Below, piece by piece: positions 11,101 through 24,072 of a stretch of 64,000 nt of DNA. Under the pieces are notes generated by a model, which worked only from the letters and a program-made list of their open reading frames with translations, did not search any database and was not told the DNA's origin. Both the position numbers and the translations under genes were made by a program. Each line of letters opens with the position of its first letter. The first letter of the stretch is position 1. Source of the DNA: Hemerocallis citrina (taxonomy: Eukaryota > Streptophyta > Magnoliopsida > Asparagales > Asphodelaceae); contig CM030368.1 in NCBI GenBank assembly GCA_017893485.1, positions 171,805,004-171,869,003 of the forward strand, read 5' to 3'.

Positions 11101-11906
11101 CAGCTGCTGCTGTTTATTATAGGCAGGGACTGCATTATCAAGGGTTTTACGAAGATTTTACAAATCCCCCCCCCCCCCCAAATCAAATATTTACATAGAT
11201 CTTCCATATCAAGTAGTTAGTCGTATCAAACTATCAAATAAGGCAAGATTTTATATCCCCCTGATTTGGCCTGCCCACATGCAGCCAAGGGGTTTCAAAA
11301 TTCCAAATTTGCCTATGAGTAGCAATTTTACACAAAAGTCCTTCACTTTGAAATATTTGCAAACATGCCATAAATCATTCATAAAAATAAAAAATCCAAA
11401 AAATTCAGAATTATTATCTACTAATAAATATTATATTTTTCAAATAAATTTTCTAACTTTTAATTCTCCAGGAGAAATATTTGCAATAAAGTCTCCAACA
11501 ATCTCAAAATTACGTAAATATATATACTCAATAAAATCAAATCAAATTAAATTAGAGGGATAAAATCTCTCCCCCTAATCTCTCCACTGCCAAACCGGCC
11601 TACGAAAATAGTCCAACCAAATTTTGAATTCAAATTTTGCTTCCAAACGATATTTTGCTTAAAAGACATTTTCTTTCAAAGTATTTACAAAAATAGTTTC
11701 TTTATTCAGAAAAATCCCAAAATTTAAAATATACTCAATCATAAATAGGATAATTTATTCAGAACATCAAAAGTGAAAATTTGCCCGTCCAAAGATTTGC
11801 ACGTGTGAAAATGTCAGTTTTACAAAAACTCAAAATAATTAAATAAGATAATTTAAAAATTATTTATTAATCCAAAATATTGTATTTAAAATTATGGGGC
11901 GTTACA
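8143..11906 (-). repeat. Left (3') LTR of the LARD-like element
   Basis: Ends TGTAGCACCCCG and GGGGCGTTACA. Includes a 57-60 bp tandem array at about 8817-9070 (ATACTGGAGA...TCATTCTGGGG units), a minus-strand TATA box at 11114-11121, a donor-like GAG/GTGGGT at 10956-10961 and a CACGTG near 11797-11809. No coding. Confidence 0.8.
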
Positions 11907-14409
11907 TCACTCTCCCCTTAGAATAGTTCTGTCCTCAGAACTACTACCAGCCAAGGAAAAATAAAAACAAAGAACGTATACAAACAGTTCAGAAAAATCA
12001 CTATATCTTTATTGTCTAATTACCTTGGGTTGCTAACTAAAGAAAATAACGTATAATAAGAACAGTAAAGTAAATATGAGAACTGACAGAGCAACAAGTA
12101 TAAGCAAAATGCATAATGCATAAAACTAATCCCAGGAAGATATATAAAATTTATTAAAAAATTATATGCAATAACTTGTTGAAAGCAATTAGATAATCAA
12201 TTTATGCATACAAATTTCTACAGCATAATTATCATTACTAATATAAGTTAGTCAATAATACTTTAAAGCACGCAAAGGAATCAAAAGCTCCCTTAAAACT
12301 TGGATACACTATAAACACAATGCACTATGAATTTCAGATTGTTGAAAATAGACAAACGTACGTAACATGAAACTTAGACAAGAATACGAATAAAAGAAAA
12401 TTGTCTAAAGTAACAAATAACAATAAGTTTAGTCAGGAAAACAAAATATTAGACATTCCAAAGGTCGATAAAACATTTGTATAAAACCGTAAAATGCACA
12501 ATAGATATGTGAACAAATCAACAGAAAAAAAATAATTACTAATCAAATAACATCGTAAAAGATCATTATAGTAAGAAAGATAATAAGGCCAACCATATAA
12601 TATAAGAAGCCAAAAGAGAAAGTTAAGAACATAAATAATGGCAAAAGTAAATAATAATAAAAGTAACACAAAGAATACAAACTTAATGGTGATAAAAAAA
12701 TAAATAGATATGGGAAGATAGTCATCCAAAGACACGTCGAAACACAAACAAATTTAGCTAAGCAAAAGTAATAATAATAAACGTACACAAAGGAAAACCA
12801 AGTAAACTAGTTCAAGTTATCTGAAAATATAAAGTGGAATAGTATACAAAAAATGTCTTAAAGAAAGAAATTATATGTTAAACTTAATTTTTAGTCAAAT
12901 TAAAGCATTGAATTTTAGAATAGTTCAAGAACAAATATTACTTAAGTGAATCTATAAACATTTATTAACATTTAAATTTGAAGCAAACCACTCAAAATTT
13001 GAAATTTGTACCCCTTAAAACTAAAATTATATGCTTTCAAATAAGAAATTATATTTACTCAAAAATCTAAAATTTCACAATTTTCAAATCTATATTTATA
13101 TGCTTCAAAAATATGGAATTATATTGTACCAATCCTGAAATTATACACATGAAATCAAGTCATACTAAAACTGAAATATTTATATACTCGAATATGGAAT
13201 TTGTCATCTTGAAACATAATAAATTCAAGAAATCTGTAACTAACCAATTAAAACTGAATTTAATTTAATTCGGCTATAAAGGTTAATCAATCTAAAATTT
13301 TCAGGAATAACCGTTCAAATATGAACGTTTCCCATTCTAAAAATCAGAAATCATTCAAATATGAAACCTACAATAAAAAAAAATCTAAAATCATACAAAT
13401 TCTAAACTTGTTAAAAATCTAAAACTAATAACACAAAAATCTAAATTCACGCGAACTTGAAACTTACAGAAATATGAAATTAATCATAAATAAATAAATA
13501 AATGAAATCTGAAACTAATAAAATATGATATTAACAATATTAAAATAAAAACCTGAAATCAATAATAATTGAAAAATAAATAAAAAGGACATGAAACAAA
13601 TCCAACATAAATCTTAAGGGTAAAACCGTTCAATATAGTAAAACCATTATAAAATTTTGATTGTGTGAATATATAGCTGTACATGTATACACTTCATTAA
13701 CTTTCAAAGGATAATATTAAAACAAATATCGTCAGGTGTAACTTTAGAAAGCTATTATAAACTGATCTAAATAGCTATATACAAAAACATAATATATTCA
13801 AAGCAATAACCCAAAGAAAACCAAATTTAAGTAAAAATTGTTAATTATAATTTAATTATTGTAGTATCCGTCACACAAAAGTGACAAACAAAAACCAAAA
13901 CACAAAAGTGACAAACAAAAACCAAACATTACGTTTTCAAACTGTAAACTGCAAACACCAATAGAAAAAGAAAAGCTAGATTCGTCACATTCCAAACTCC
14001 AGTAATAAAATTTGTTTCTATAAAATCACAAAACTTATAGAATAAATAGACTAGAACTAGCAAAACATGCTTTAAAATTAAACAATTATAATTAGATTTG
14101 TACAAAAATAGATAAGTCAATAACTAATAAAATTATCCTGATTTAACGTCAATAATAATAAAAAATAATTTAAAATAAATTATAACAGCAAGAGAAAACA
14201 AATCATTCATCTTCTATTTACGCGAAAACAATCAACCCACTTACGATAAAGAAATTTTTATTTGAATCTAGACATACAAATAATTCAAATTTTACTACAA
14301 GCATTCATGGTAAAACAACTAACTCACACATCTAATGTCCACCTAGGTACACACACCTCTAATGTCCACCTAGGTACTCACACTTCTAATGTCCACCTAG
14401 GTACATTTC
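11907..14409. other. Non-coding interior of the LARD-like element
   Basis: Very AT-rich, with many AAATCTGAAA-like words but no retroelement domain in any frame. The reading frames here are low-complexity hydrophobic strings from A/T bias. Two short tandem repeats occur, at about 13872-13925 and 14326-14402. The only functional trace is the purine tract beside 11906. Confidence 0.6.
14326..14402 (+). repeat. 27-bp minisatellite, three units
   Basis: Three near-identical units of CTAATGTCCACCTAGGTAC with a variable CACA spacer. It ends right at the insertion point of Gypsy-2. Confidence 0.85.
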
Positions 14410-15019
14410 TGATATGTCTAAAAATAGAACCAAATCAAGATCATTCAAATCGGTTACGAATCTTAAAGCTCTCCGGGGTAAAACGATAATTTTACCTAGA
14501 AACAGGTCTAAAATGGGAATTGGGTCTTTCTTCAAAGCCCAGTAACCCAAGAACGGATCTGTCCTACTGAGTCAGGGTGACAACCCATTACAAACCATCT
14601 CAGGTCATTTAAAGAGTAATTCCAATTCATGGTTATCTCTAAGAGACAGTTTAAACCAAATCTCTTATCATGAAACGATTTAAACTCTACATCTTATCCA
14701 AAAATACCGGGACATAGGGATAAATGATTATCTTTAAATTGTCTCTAAAGGAAACTATAAATACCCCTCCCCCCCCACCATAAGAAAGGTAATCAAAAAT
14801 TTTCCACAAATTGCTCTTTCATAATCTTCCTAATTACTGACTTGAGCGTCGGAGGTTTCGTCGCTGGGATCCATCCCGGTGTATCAAACTTTTTGCAGGT
14901 TAACGGAAGCAGTGAGAAATAGTCAAACGCCGGCAAAAAGTCAACAGGTTTGTCTTATTTGTTTCCAAAAGAATCCACAAATTCATCTGTTTGCTTCCAC
15001 ACCAAAATCAACAGCAATA
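14410..15019 (+). repeat. Gypsy-2 5' LTR
   Basis: Starts TGATATG and ends ...CAGCAATA (a mutated CA end). A TATAAATACCCC promoter-like string followed by a C-run is near 14757. Pairs with 31030-31637. Confidence 0.8.
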
Positions 15020-15087
15020 GATTGGTGCAGTCTGTGGGAAAAAAAGCAATCCAACCTTACTTCACTGGTGAAGTTAGTTTCCAAGCC

Positions 15088-16860
15088 ATGCCTCCTAAAG
15101 GAAAGGGGAAGGCAGCGACATCTAGCCGAAGAGCCACTCCTCTTCCTCCTCCTCCACCACTCCAAGATCTTCTTCTTCAACTCGACCAATAGGTTCAGCA
15201 ACCGTAGCCTGAACAGTCACTTTCCCAACAACTTCCTCCTCAACAGGCCCCTCTAAGGTCTCGGGGGCTGCCCCGGGGGGCTCTCGTTGAAGTCGCCCAA
15301 AGCAACACCCTCTTCACGACCAAGTCTCAGTCCACAATCCCTCAACTGACTCTATGGCTTCTCAAAGCCCACCTGGGCAGGATCTCCGTCAAGTAATTGT
15401 TAACTGCCAATAGGGGGTCGACATCCGAACTTGCTTGAATGAAAGGCAAGCCCTTGAGGACGTCCCTCAACCCGAGTGTCCAGGGGCCCCAAGAGTCCGG
15501 ACTCCTCGCAGGCCGAGCCGCCGAGGAAGAGAAGATCCCCTCCTCCGATGAGGCGAGGAGAGTCCCCTCCACGTCGTCCGCAAAGAATTCATACACCAAT
15601 AAGCCGAGCCTCACAAGGGACCGCCGAGCTGAAGGGGCACCAGTCACTCAGGCTGAGTTCCATAACTTTAAAGAAGATATCCTGCGAGCTCTTAATATTG
15701 CCATGAGTTAGGACCAGCGTGCGCCTAGCCCTCGCCATACCGCCACTCATGAAGGAGTGTCCCAAGGATCGACTAGATCCGACTGGAGGGATGACTCGGT
15801 CCACTGCTGTCTCCACGAGATGGAGAGGCGCCTCAACATGATCAATCCCAAAGAAGAACAACGGAATAATAAGTTCTGCCCAAGCAGACCCCCTTTTCCA
15901 GGGCCATTATGGAAGCTCCGGTCCCCAAAACCTTTAGCCTCTCTTTGAGTCTTATGATGGGGAGTCAGACCCGGCCGATCATATCGAGAGTTTTAAAACT
16001 CTCATGATGATTTATCAAGCCTCGGATGCACTTCTCTACAAGGCCTTTCCAGCAACATTGAAGGGACCAGAGCGAGAGTGGTACTCCCATCTATCCCTAC
16101 CCTCCATCTTCTTATTCGAACAGTTTGAGGTGCTCTTCCTCACCCACTTTGTTAGCAGTTGTCGAGTTGAGAAAACAAGTGCATCTTTGCTAGCCCTCAG
16201 CAAAGAAAGGATGAACGCCTAAGAGATTACGTTCGGCACTTTACTGCCGAGGCCCGGTCTATTGCCTGCCTCAGCCAATCAGTAACTTCTGCAGCATTCA
16301 GACACAATGTAAATAATGCCGACCTCAAGGCGTCCCTTGCCAAGAAGCCTCCTCGGGACTTCTCGGAAATCCTGTTTAGGAGTGAGAAGTACATTTGAGT
16401 GGAAGAAGCTCTCAACCCCCTCCCTCCCTCCCCAGTCAAACAGAAGAATACAAGCGAAGAAGGGTCCCAGAAGTTCCAGAGGGACGAAAATGGCCAATGC
16501 CGCCCAGCTCTTCGTTTTGAGAAGTTCACCCCCCTTAATGCTAGTATATCAACAGTTCTTATAGAGGTGGATAAGGAAGGGCTACTCTGCGGTCCCCATA
16601 GAACAAATACCCTTGGCAAGAAAAGGAACAGGGATAAGTGGTGCCGCTTTCATGGGGACCACAATCATGACACAGATGATTGTTGGGCTCTCAAAGAGGA
16701 GATTGAAGAACTCCTACAGTGGGGACACCTGGCCAAATTCGTCAGAAAGACGGGGCCGGTCGTTCACCCCGAGGAGCTAATAATCAAACCGAGAGGCCCA
16801 ACGAGTTCCAAGACTCCGAACCTGGGGCCATCCTCTACCTTATCCATGGAGGTCCAATAG
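15088..16860 (+). pseudogene. Gypsy-2 gag pseudogene
   Basis: The ATG at 15088 opens a short MPPKGKGKAATSSRR leader, matching the MPPRLRGRAAASSRR start of Gypsy-3 gag. The gag core is at about 15935-16415 (SYDGESDPADHIESF, then EREWYSHLSLPSIF and FVSSCRVEKTSASLL), in more than one frame because of indels and stops. At 16399-16860 is the nucleocapsid part with WCRFHGDHNHDTDDC, followed by ALKEEIEELLQWGHLAKFV. This C/H/H/C form is common in TAT-type gag proteins. Gag would build the virus-like particle; here it is broken and cannot do so. No pol follows. Confidence 0.75.
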
Positions 16861-17090
16861 GGAGAGAATCAAACTCCTCCCGAAAGGCCTTTATCCTATC
16901 GTAGAAGTAGGTTTTCAGTTTTCAATAAGGCCGATGCTTGTAACACGGCCAAAAGCTTTTAATAAGGGCTTGCCCCATTGAAGCGGCCACTTAGTTTGTC
17001 TCAATAAAACTTAGCTTTTTTCTATTGGAAATTATTTCATTTGCCTCATTTCTATCTCTCTGAGTCACATCTATGACTCGTTAAATAGTA
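16861..17090 (+). other. Gypsy-2 post-gag spacer
   Basis: No coding. It contains AATAAAACTTAGC-like A/T strings that recur after the solo LTR in Gypsy-3 (around 63195), marking it as the element's 3' region with pol missing. Confidence 0.5.
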
Positions 17091-18130
17091 AGTTCGGAGT
17101 CCAGCTTGTCCTACAGGGCTGCTCCTACAACTTACTAGGCTCAAAATACAAGTTTGAAGTCCAACACTTGGTTCGACACCGCTTTAGCCGCTTGTAAACA
17201 AGAAAATGCAGAGTAGCTCACCATTGGACTTGCTCCTACAACTAGTTAACTCCCTCAAACAATAAGTTGGGAGTCCAACACTTAGTTCGACGCCGCTTTA
17301 GTTGCTTGCAAACAAGCAATTGCGAAGCAGCTCACCATTCGAAATTGCTCCTACAACTCGTTAACCCCCTAAAAAAACAAGTTTGGAGTCCAACACTTGG
17401 TTCGATGCCGCTTTAGCCGCTTGTAAACCATCAAGTGCGGAGCAGCTCACCATTCGGAATTACTCCTACAATGTGTTGATAACTCCTTAACAACTAGTTC
17501 GAAGTTCACAATCAAGGTTCGAAATTGCCCTCACAGCTTATAAGTATGCAGGTTCGGGGCTCAAAATGAACATTCATACTACTCCCACTACTGGCTAGAT
17601 TTTGCAACAAGCAAGTTCGGAGCTCAACTCTCCCCTAGAGTTGCTCCTCAAACTTGTGTCCAAAACGGCTGTCTCCTAAAGCCTGGTGATGCATTTCGCT
17701 CCACTCGCCTCCTGAGTGGCCTTCTTCTCAACGAGTTCGGAGCTCAACTCTCCCCTAGAGTTCTCCTCAAACTCATCTCCCGAATGGCTCTCTCCTAGAG
17801 CCTGGTGATGCTCTTCACTCCGCTCGCCTCCCAAGAGGCATTCTTCTCAATGAGTTCGGAGCTCAACTCTCCCCTAGAATTCTCCTCAAACTCGTCTCCC
17901 AAATGGCTCTCCTAGAGCTTGGTGATGCTGTTCCCTCCGCTCGCCTCCCGAGCGGCTTTCTCCTCAACGAGTTCAGAGATCAACTCTCCCATAGAGTTCT
18001 CCTCAAACTCGTCTCCCAAACGACTCTGTCCTAAAGCCTGGGGATGCTCTTCGCTCCGCTCGCCTTACGAGCCTTCTTCTCAACAAGTTCGGAGCCTAAC
18101 TCGTCTAAAGACGCTCCCTGAACTCGCCTC
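17090..18130 (+). repeat. Gypsy-2 3' tandem repeats
   Basis: Two related arrays of about 115-120 bp units. The first (about 17090-17560) has four units with GTTCGGAGTCCAACACTTGG and a CTCCTACAACT motif. The second (about 17580-18120) has about five units with GAGTTCGGAGCTCAACTCTC and GGTGATGCTCTTCGCTCCG. Gypsy-3 has the same kind of array at 63290-63830. Such 3' arrays are known in Tat/Ogre elements and can seed satellites. Confidence 0.75.
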
Positions 18131-18290
18131 CAAGAACGTATCTCCCCTAGAGTCATACAAAGCTCTTCTCAATTTTGTGAAGGCGAAGATGTTGCGGGAC
18201 TATTTTAAACATGAAGAAGGATGATTCTTCAACTAACTTCTGAAGAGAAATTGTAGATCTTTGAGTCAGCTTCGAAACGAGGGTTCACAC

Positions 18291-19843
18291 TGTTAGTGTT
18301 AGTGCCCTAGAGACAATGTGATTGTGCTTCTAGGAAATACTTTTGTTAATTAATGATTGTGTTCTATTGATTATTATATGTTAATTTATTATGTCTTAAT
18401 TTACTGCGATAAAAATGTTAGAATAATAAATGTCCTTGGAATATATAATACGTATTCTATATCTTTAAGTATGAGACTTAAAAATGAGATTATATGAATA
18501 GTGTTTATATTCCTAAATATCCCTAATCAAGCATCGTCATTATGGGACAATAATAATGCATAAAGATTAGTATGTTTGTTGACTGATGACCACATCTCAT
18601 TGGTCATAGGTATAGTGATACTAAAGTCAAGAACATAGGTGCATGTAAGATTCTACATGGCACTGGATAGACCCACAGTGAGATTCTTCATGTTTAAATA
18701 AAGTCATAAGAAAGACTCACAGTGATAATGGTGTAATGATCCTCTGACTTGAGATCATTATATTTCTATAAGAGGATTAATATACTTTGACTACATTAAA
18801 AGTTACCTTTGACCGGGTGATGATAAAAGTGGACATCAGGTATATTATGAGTCGTATGAGAAATATGAATGATAGATAAAGGATTTAACCCTCCTATAAC
18901 TAGGAGAGATATTATTGGCCTCTTGATTGAGTGAGACTATGAAATGCATGGCCATGCTCAAATAATGATTTGTTTTAATAGTCTACTCATTGATCAAGGA
19001 AACCCGGATTAAATGTTGAAGAGGATGACTGAGAACATGCCTCGAGTTTAATCTATAATATATGGTTAAAGGGATTATATTACACGGAAACATTAATCAC
19101 GAAAGGTTTTATTGGATCACTAATTATTATTATTACTTGGGTAGCAATGATGTATTACTAGATGCCGCTCATTGTTTATAATTTTATTATTGGATATTAA
19201 AATTATTTCCAACGTAATAATAACCTAAAGGGTCACACACAAGAACGCTTGAAGGAGATTTGATTTAAATTATGAATTTAAATTAAATAGTAATTCGAAT
19301 TTATTTATGATATTAATTAAGTGGGACTTAATTAATTAATTAAATATAATTTCAAATTTGCTAATGATTAGAATTAGAATTATATTAGAATATTAATTAA
19401 GTTTGACTTAATTATTTATTTAATTAAGAATTCTAATTTTAATAAAAGCCCAATAGGATTGGGCTTTAGATAAACAGATTTGTCTCTCTATATAAAGATC
19501 TTAAACTCTCAAATTGTTTTTTGAGGCTAAGAGAAAAAACCCTAGCCGTTTGAGAGAAGAAGATGGAGATAGAGAGAATTTATTTTTCGGATGCCAGTAC
19601 ATCGCTCCTTCAAATACCAAGTGTTCGTGTGGATACCGATAGAGCGTAGATCGCGTCAGCGGGATGCGTGGTGATTCAAGAAGCTTGGACCTCCATTAGT
19701 CATCCTTTTCTCAACTGTTAAAGCTTCGTTTTAAGGTAAACGTTCATAACTACGAATTAAACGTCTTGTTTTGCATGGATCCTGCGATTGGGTTTCGATT
19801 TTATTGTTTTAATCCGCTGCATTTTTGCCCCGAAAACCCAACA
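18291..19843 (+). repeat. Copia-2 5' LTR
   Basis: Complete, 1553 bp, TGTTAGTG...CCCAACA. A TATATAAAG promoter-like box is at about 19489. Nearly identical to the second LTR. Confidence 0.85.
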
Positions 19844-21958
19844 ATGGCATCAGAGCCACTTGCGAAAACGTTTTAATTCGTTTATTTGTTACAGTTTTGA
19901 TATATATGCATAAACTGTAAGTTAATGATGATTGGAATGATCATATGATGATCTTATAATCTGTATGTATACTGATATGTATATGATTTATGTTTGTTCT
20001 AATTACGAGAATCGTATTCGATATGGATTCTGAAACGGCTGCTGCAGATTTGCTGAAATCTATTTCTAGTGTCCGATTTTTGCAAATGAGTACCTTTTCG
20101 GAAAGGGAAACGAGCGTCTGAACAAAACTGATAGCTTAAGCTATCACCGACTTGTCTGTAAGGCGTTTGACGCCGTTTAGGGCCTGAAATATGCAATTCT
20201 ATGTTTTCAGATTTAATTTCAATTTTCTGAATTATGCCTTATATGATTTTATGATTGGATCATGATGAAATATGATATGGTATAACATGATAAGATAATA
20301 TATGATATTATTTGAATATTATATATTTGTTCTTATCGCGTAGATTGTATACGATACGGTTTCTGCAAAGATGAGCAGATTTGGTGAAATCTATGTCCAG
20401 TGTCCGATTTTCGCAAATAAAATATGTTTTCTGACTGGAATCGGGTCACTGAGCAATACTGACTTTGTCACCGACGCGGATATAAGGCGTTTGACGCCGT
20501 TTAGAACCTGAAAACTGCGATTTACTGTTTTCAGAATTTTGATTGCAATTTTCTGATTTTACCCTATTTAATTTTTGTGATTGGATCATGACAAATATGA
20601 TGTGGTATGATGACATAATGAAATATGAGATATTCTTAATTGTTATATGAGCATGGTGTATGGTTATGGCCTTAAGACCCATAGGTTAGTGGTTTTGATT
20701 TATGGTTTGGTTTCTAAATACGACTTGCATGTCGTCTTCAATTTCTTGTAATTTATATTCTCGAATGTAACTCGAGTTCCTCTTGTAAGTTCATAAGAAC
20801 ATTTTTTTTTTTCCATTATTCAATGTAATGATCAATGAAGACATGGAAGCAAGGAGGCAAACTAATGAGCATTCCAAAGAAGGAGATACAAGATGAAGAT
20901 GAAGAAGATAAAGACATGTAATAGTGTAGTATTTTAAACCACCCATAGATTGACCTTGATTTTTCCATTAGCTTGGAAAGATCATATAGGATGGGCCATA
21001 ACCAAACACGTTTACTTTATGCACTTTACATATGTATGAATGTATGTGATACAATGTATGTGTAGAGATAATGATGCATGCTTAATTAGATTAAGATGAA
21101 TGTATTAGATACGACACCCCATTCATGCTTAAACAAGATAAAATCTATAACGATTTAAGATGAACATTAAACAAACGATCATGAGATTCTTGTGTTTATG
21201 AAACACGATAATTAAATATGAATTTTCATTATTCAACGATTGAATGATTTTGTCAACAACCGATTACGAATCTGTAAGAAAAGGGGTGCCAATAATGCCG
21301 TCTGTGCGTTAACCTCTGATCTGGAAATCATTCATTCAACGAATTTTGATTTGAAATATTTGATTCAAGGAAAAATTGAGAATCTCTTTATGATGGGATC
21401 ATGATCGTTTATAAGTAAATCCCTTAATAAATATTAAGTTAAACAAGATGCTTTCCAATGAATAACACTCATCAAGGCCTAGATCATAAGGGGTGGGTTT
21501 GCCAAAGCAGAGTGCTCCTTTTAATCGTGGTGAGGTGCGAAAGAGTAAATGTGATACTCGTTATGTTGATTCATTGGGCCTAACTTAACTAAGTCGTCAC
21601 AATAAGATTATGAACTTAGAAGCATAGAGTTTGGCGAAAAATTTATTAGATAAATTAGAGCAATGGTTGTTCACCAAACTATCCAAGAGTTATATACGTG
21701 ATATAATTGACAAATGTTGTCTACCTAAATAGTTGTGTTTTGGGAGTTTCAGCCAACGCTGACTCAAGACATGATGAAATATGGATCTTGGCTCACTAGA
21801 AAGATATATAATAAATGCTTTCCGAATTAATGGTAAGGGCTATTAATTTGATCAAAATAGTGGGAGATATATATTATGAATATATATGAATCATTTGAAC
21901 ATAAACTAATAATTCCGTAGACTAATTCTTTTATGCATTTTACATTATAGATATTCTA
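19844..21958 (+). other. Copia-2 untranslated leader with ~330-bp duplication
   Basis: After the primer site there are 2.1 kb without a gag frame. A segment at about 19990-20290 recurs diverged at about 20330-20640. Both copies carry GGCGTTTGACGCCGTTTAG, TGTCCGATTTT and a GATTGGATCATGA end. An AT-rich stretch ending in TTATAG precedes the gag start and could be a splice acceptor. Confidence 0.65.
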
Positions 21959-22830
21959 ATGGCAAACAACTCAAATAACTTCTCTGTACGATCTGTCCTT
22001 GAGAAGGACAAGTTGACAGGAACAAACTTCCTCGATTGGCAAAGGAATTTGAGGATAGTCCTCAGGTAAGAGTGAAAGCTCTATGTCATTTCCTCGCCCT
22101 GGACCTCTCCCTGTAGGTGCATCGGTTGATCAACGTAATGTTTATCAGAAACATATCGATGATGACACGGATGTCACTTGTCTTATACTTGCGACTATGA
22201 GTCTTGAGCTTCAGAAACAGCATGAGCATATGGATGCTCATATAATGATAGAGCACCTTAAACGTATGTTTGAAGGATAGGCTCGTCAAGAGAGGTTTGA
22301 TACAAGTAAAGCCTTGTATGCATGTAAATAGGGTGATCGTGATCCAGTTGCACCGCATGTTCTAAAGATGATGGATATATGGAGTACCTTGCTACTCTGG
22401 GTTCCGCCATCAGTCCGGAAGCTCAGATAGATCTAATCTTGCAATCTTTGAACAACGACTATGCTCAATTTGTAATGAATTACAATATGAATGAGATAGA
22501 CAAGACACCTACCGAATTGTTGGCTATGTTGAAAACTACTGAGACCAACATTCAGAAGGCATCCCCTGCTCCCATAATGATGGTCAACAAAGGGAATGCC
22601 AAAGGAAAGGGTAAATGGAAAGGCAAGAACAAGATTAGATCTAAACCTGCTAATCCAGAACCCGCTGTTAAGGCTTAGAAGCCTACTGGAGGTGTTGCAA
22701 AGGCAAAGGCAAAGGGTGATTGTCACTATTGCAAGAAGCCGGGTCATTGGAAGAGAAACTGTCAAACTTATTTGGAGGATCTGAAGAAACTGAAGGTTGT
22801 TCAGATTTCTGATTCAGGTATTTATATTAT
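21959..22830 (+). pseudogene. Copia-2 gag pseudogene
   Basis: ATG at 21959 opens MANNSNNFSVRSVLEKDKL followed by FLDWQRNLRIVL, the start of copia gag (UBN2-type). A stop follows at once, and the rest continues in shifted frames: LILATMSLELQKQHEHMDAH at 22083-22280, then DLILQSLNNDYAQFVMNYNM at 22379-22678. The nucleocapsid zinc knuckle is intact at 22721-22762 as CHYCKKPGHWKRNC (CX2CX4HX4C). At least three in-frame breaks exist, so no full Gag can be made. Confidence 0.8.
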
Positions 22831-22841
22831 AGAAGTCAAAT

Positions 22842-24070
22842 TTGTCTACTTCTACATCATGGGTATTAGATACTGGATGTGGTTCTCACATTTGTATAAA
22901 TGTGCATAAACGGCGAAGGAGTAGAACTTTGGCGTTAGGAGAAGTCGACCTACATGTTAGCAATGGAGCAAAGGTTGCTGCTTTAGCTGTAGGGACTTAT
23001 TATTTATCGATGCCCATGGGGCTTATTTCAGAACTTGAGAACTATTTTACGTGCCTGCAATTTGCAGAGACATTATTTTGGTTTCTTGTTTGGACAAGAT
23101 TGGTTTTTCCTTTTTGATTCAGAACAATTGTTGTTCCTTTTCATTAAATAATGTTACCTATGAGGTTGCACGTTTGTTTAATGGTTTATATGTTCTTGAT
23201 TTTGATACTCCTATCTATAATGTAAATAATAAACGTCTAAAGATAAATGACTCAAATCAAACATACCTCTGGCACTGTCATTTAGGCCATATAAATGAGA
23301 ATCGCATTTCCAAGTTACATTAGGATGGATACTTGGATAAGTTTGATTTTGAATCATACGAAGAATGTGAACTATGTCTCATTGGCAAAATGACTAAAAC
23401 TCCTCTTACCGGATAAGGTGAGAGGGCCACCAAATAATTGGAATTGATACATAGTGATGTATGTGGTCCAACGCGTATGTTGGCAAGAGGTGGCTTTTAC
23501 TAATTTTAACCTTTACTGATGATTTTAGTAGATACGGATATGTGTATCTTTTGAAGAACAAATCCGAATCGTTTGAAAAATTCAAAGAGTAAGAGATTGA
23601 AGAAGAAAAACAAATAGGCGAAAGTATAAACTCTACGATCTGATCGTAGAGGAGAATACCTAAGCTTAAAATTTCTTAAAAGCGTGTGGTATAGTATCAC
23701 AACTCACTCCTCCTGGAACACCACAAAGACATGGTGTGTCTGAGAGGAGAAATCGCATTTTGTTGGACATGGTGCGATTGATGATGAGTCTAGGGGATCT
23801 TCCAATTAGTTTCTGGGGTTATGCCCCTAGAGACGGCTGCAGAAACACTAAACCGAGTTCCTTCTAAATCAGTTCAAAAGACACCATATATGAGATATGA
23901 ACTGAGAAACGTCACAGCGTGTCATTTATGAAAATTTGGGGATATGAAGCGTTTGTGAAACGTATGATCTCTGACAAGCTAGGATCAAAATCAGATTTTG
24001 TGGGATACCCAATGGAAACAAAAAGGGTATTAATTCTATAAACCTTCGGAGAACAAAGTGTTTGTTGCTT
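22842..24070 (+). pseudogene. Copia-2 protease and integrase pseudogene
   Basis: The protease active site DTGCGSH is at 22869-22889. The integrase zinc-binding region follows at about 23255-23400 (WHCHLGHINENRI, then ECELCLIGK: H, H, C, C). The three catalytic acidic positions can still be found: IHSDVCG (about 23446), LRSDRRGEY (about 23635) and a SERRNR motif (about 23740). They lie in different frames with many stops between. Integrase would insert the cDNA into chromosomes; this copy cannot. Confidence 0.8.
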
Positions 24071-24072
24071 GA

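Noticed and set aside
12433..12788. Hydrophobic multi-pass membrane proteins on the minus strand
   Set aside because: Tyr/Leu/Phe-rich frames arise from A/T-rich DNA in the non-coding interior of the LARD-like element; no start context or family match.
15342..15861. Minus-strand proteins opposite the Gypsy-2 gag
   Set aside because: Shadow frames of the gag region without recognisable domains.
17919..18224. 101-residue reading frame
   Set aside because: It translates the Gypsy-2 3' tandem repeat.
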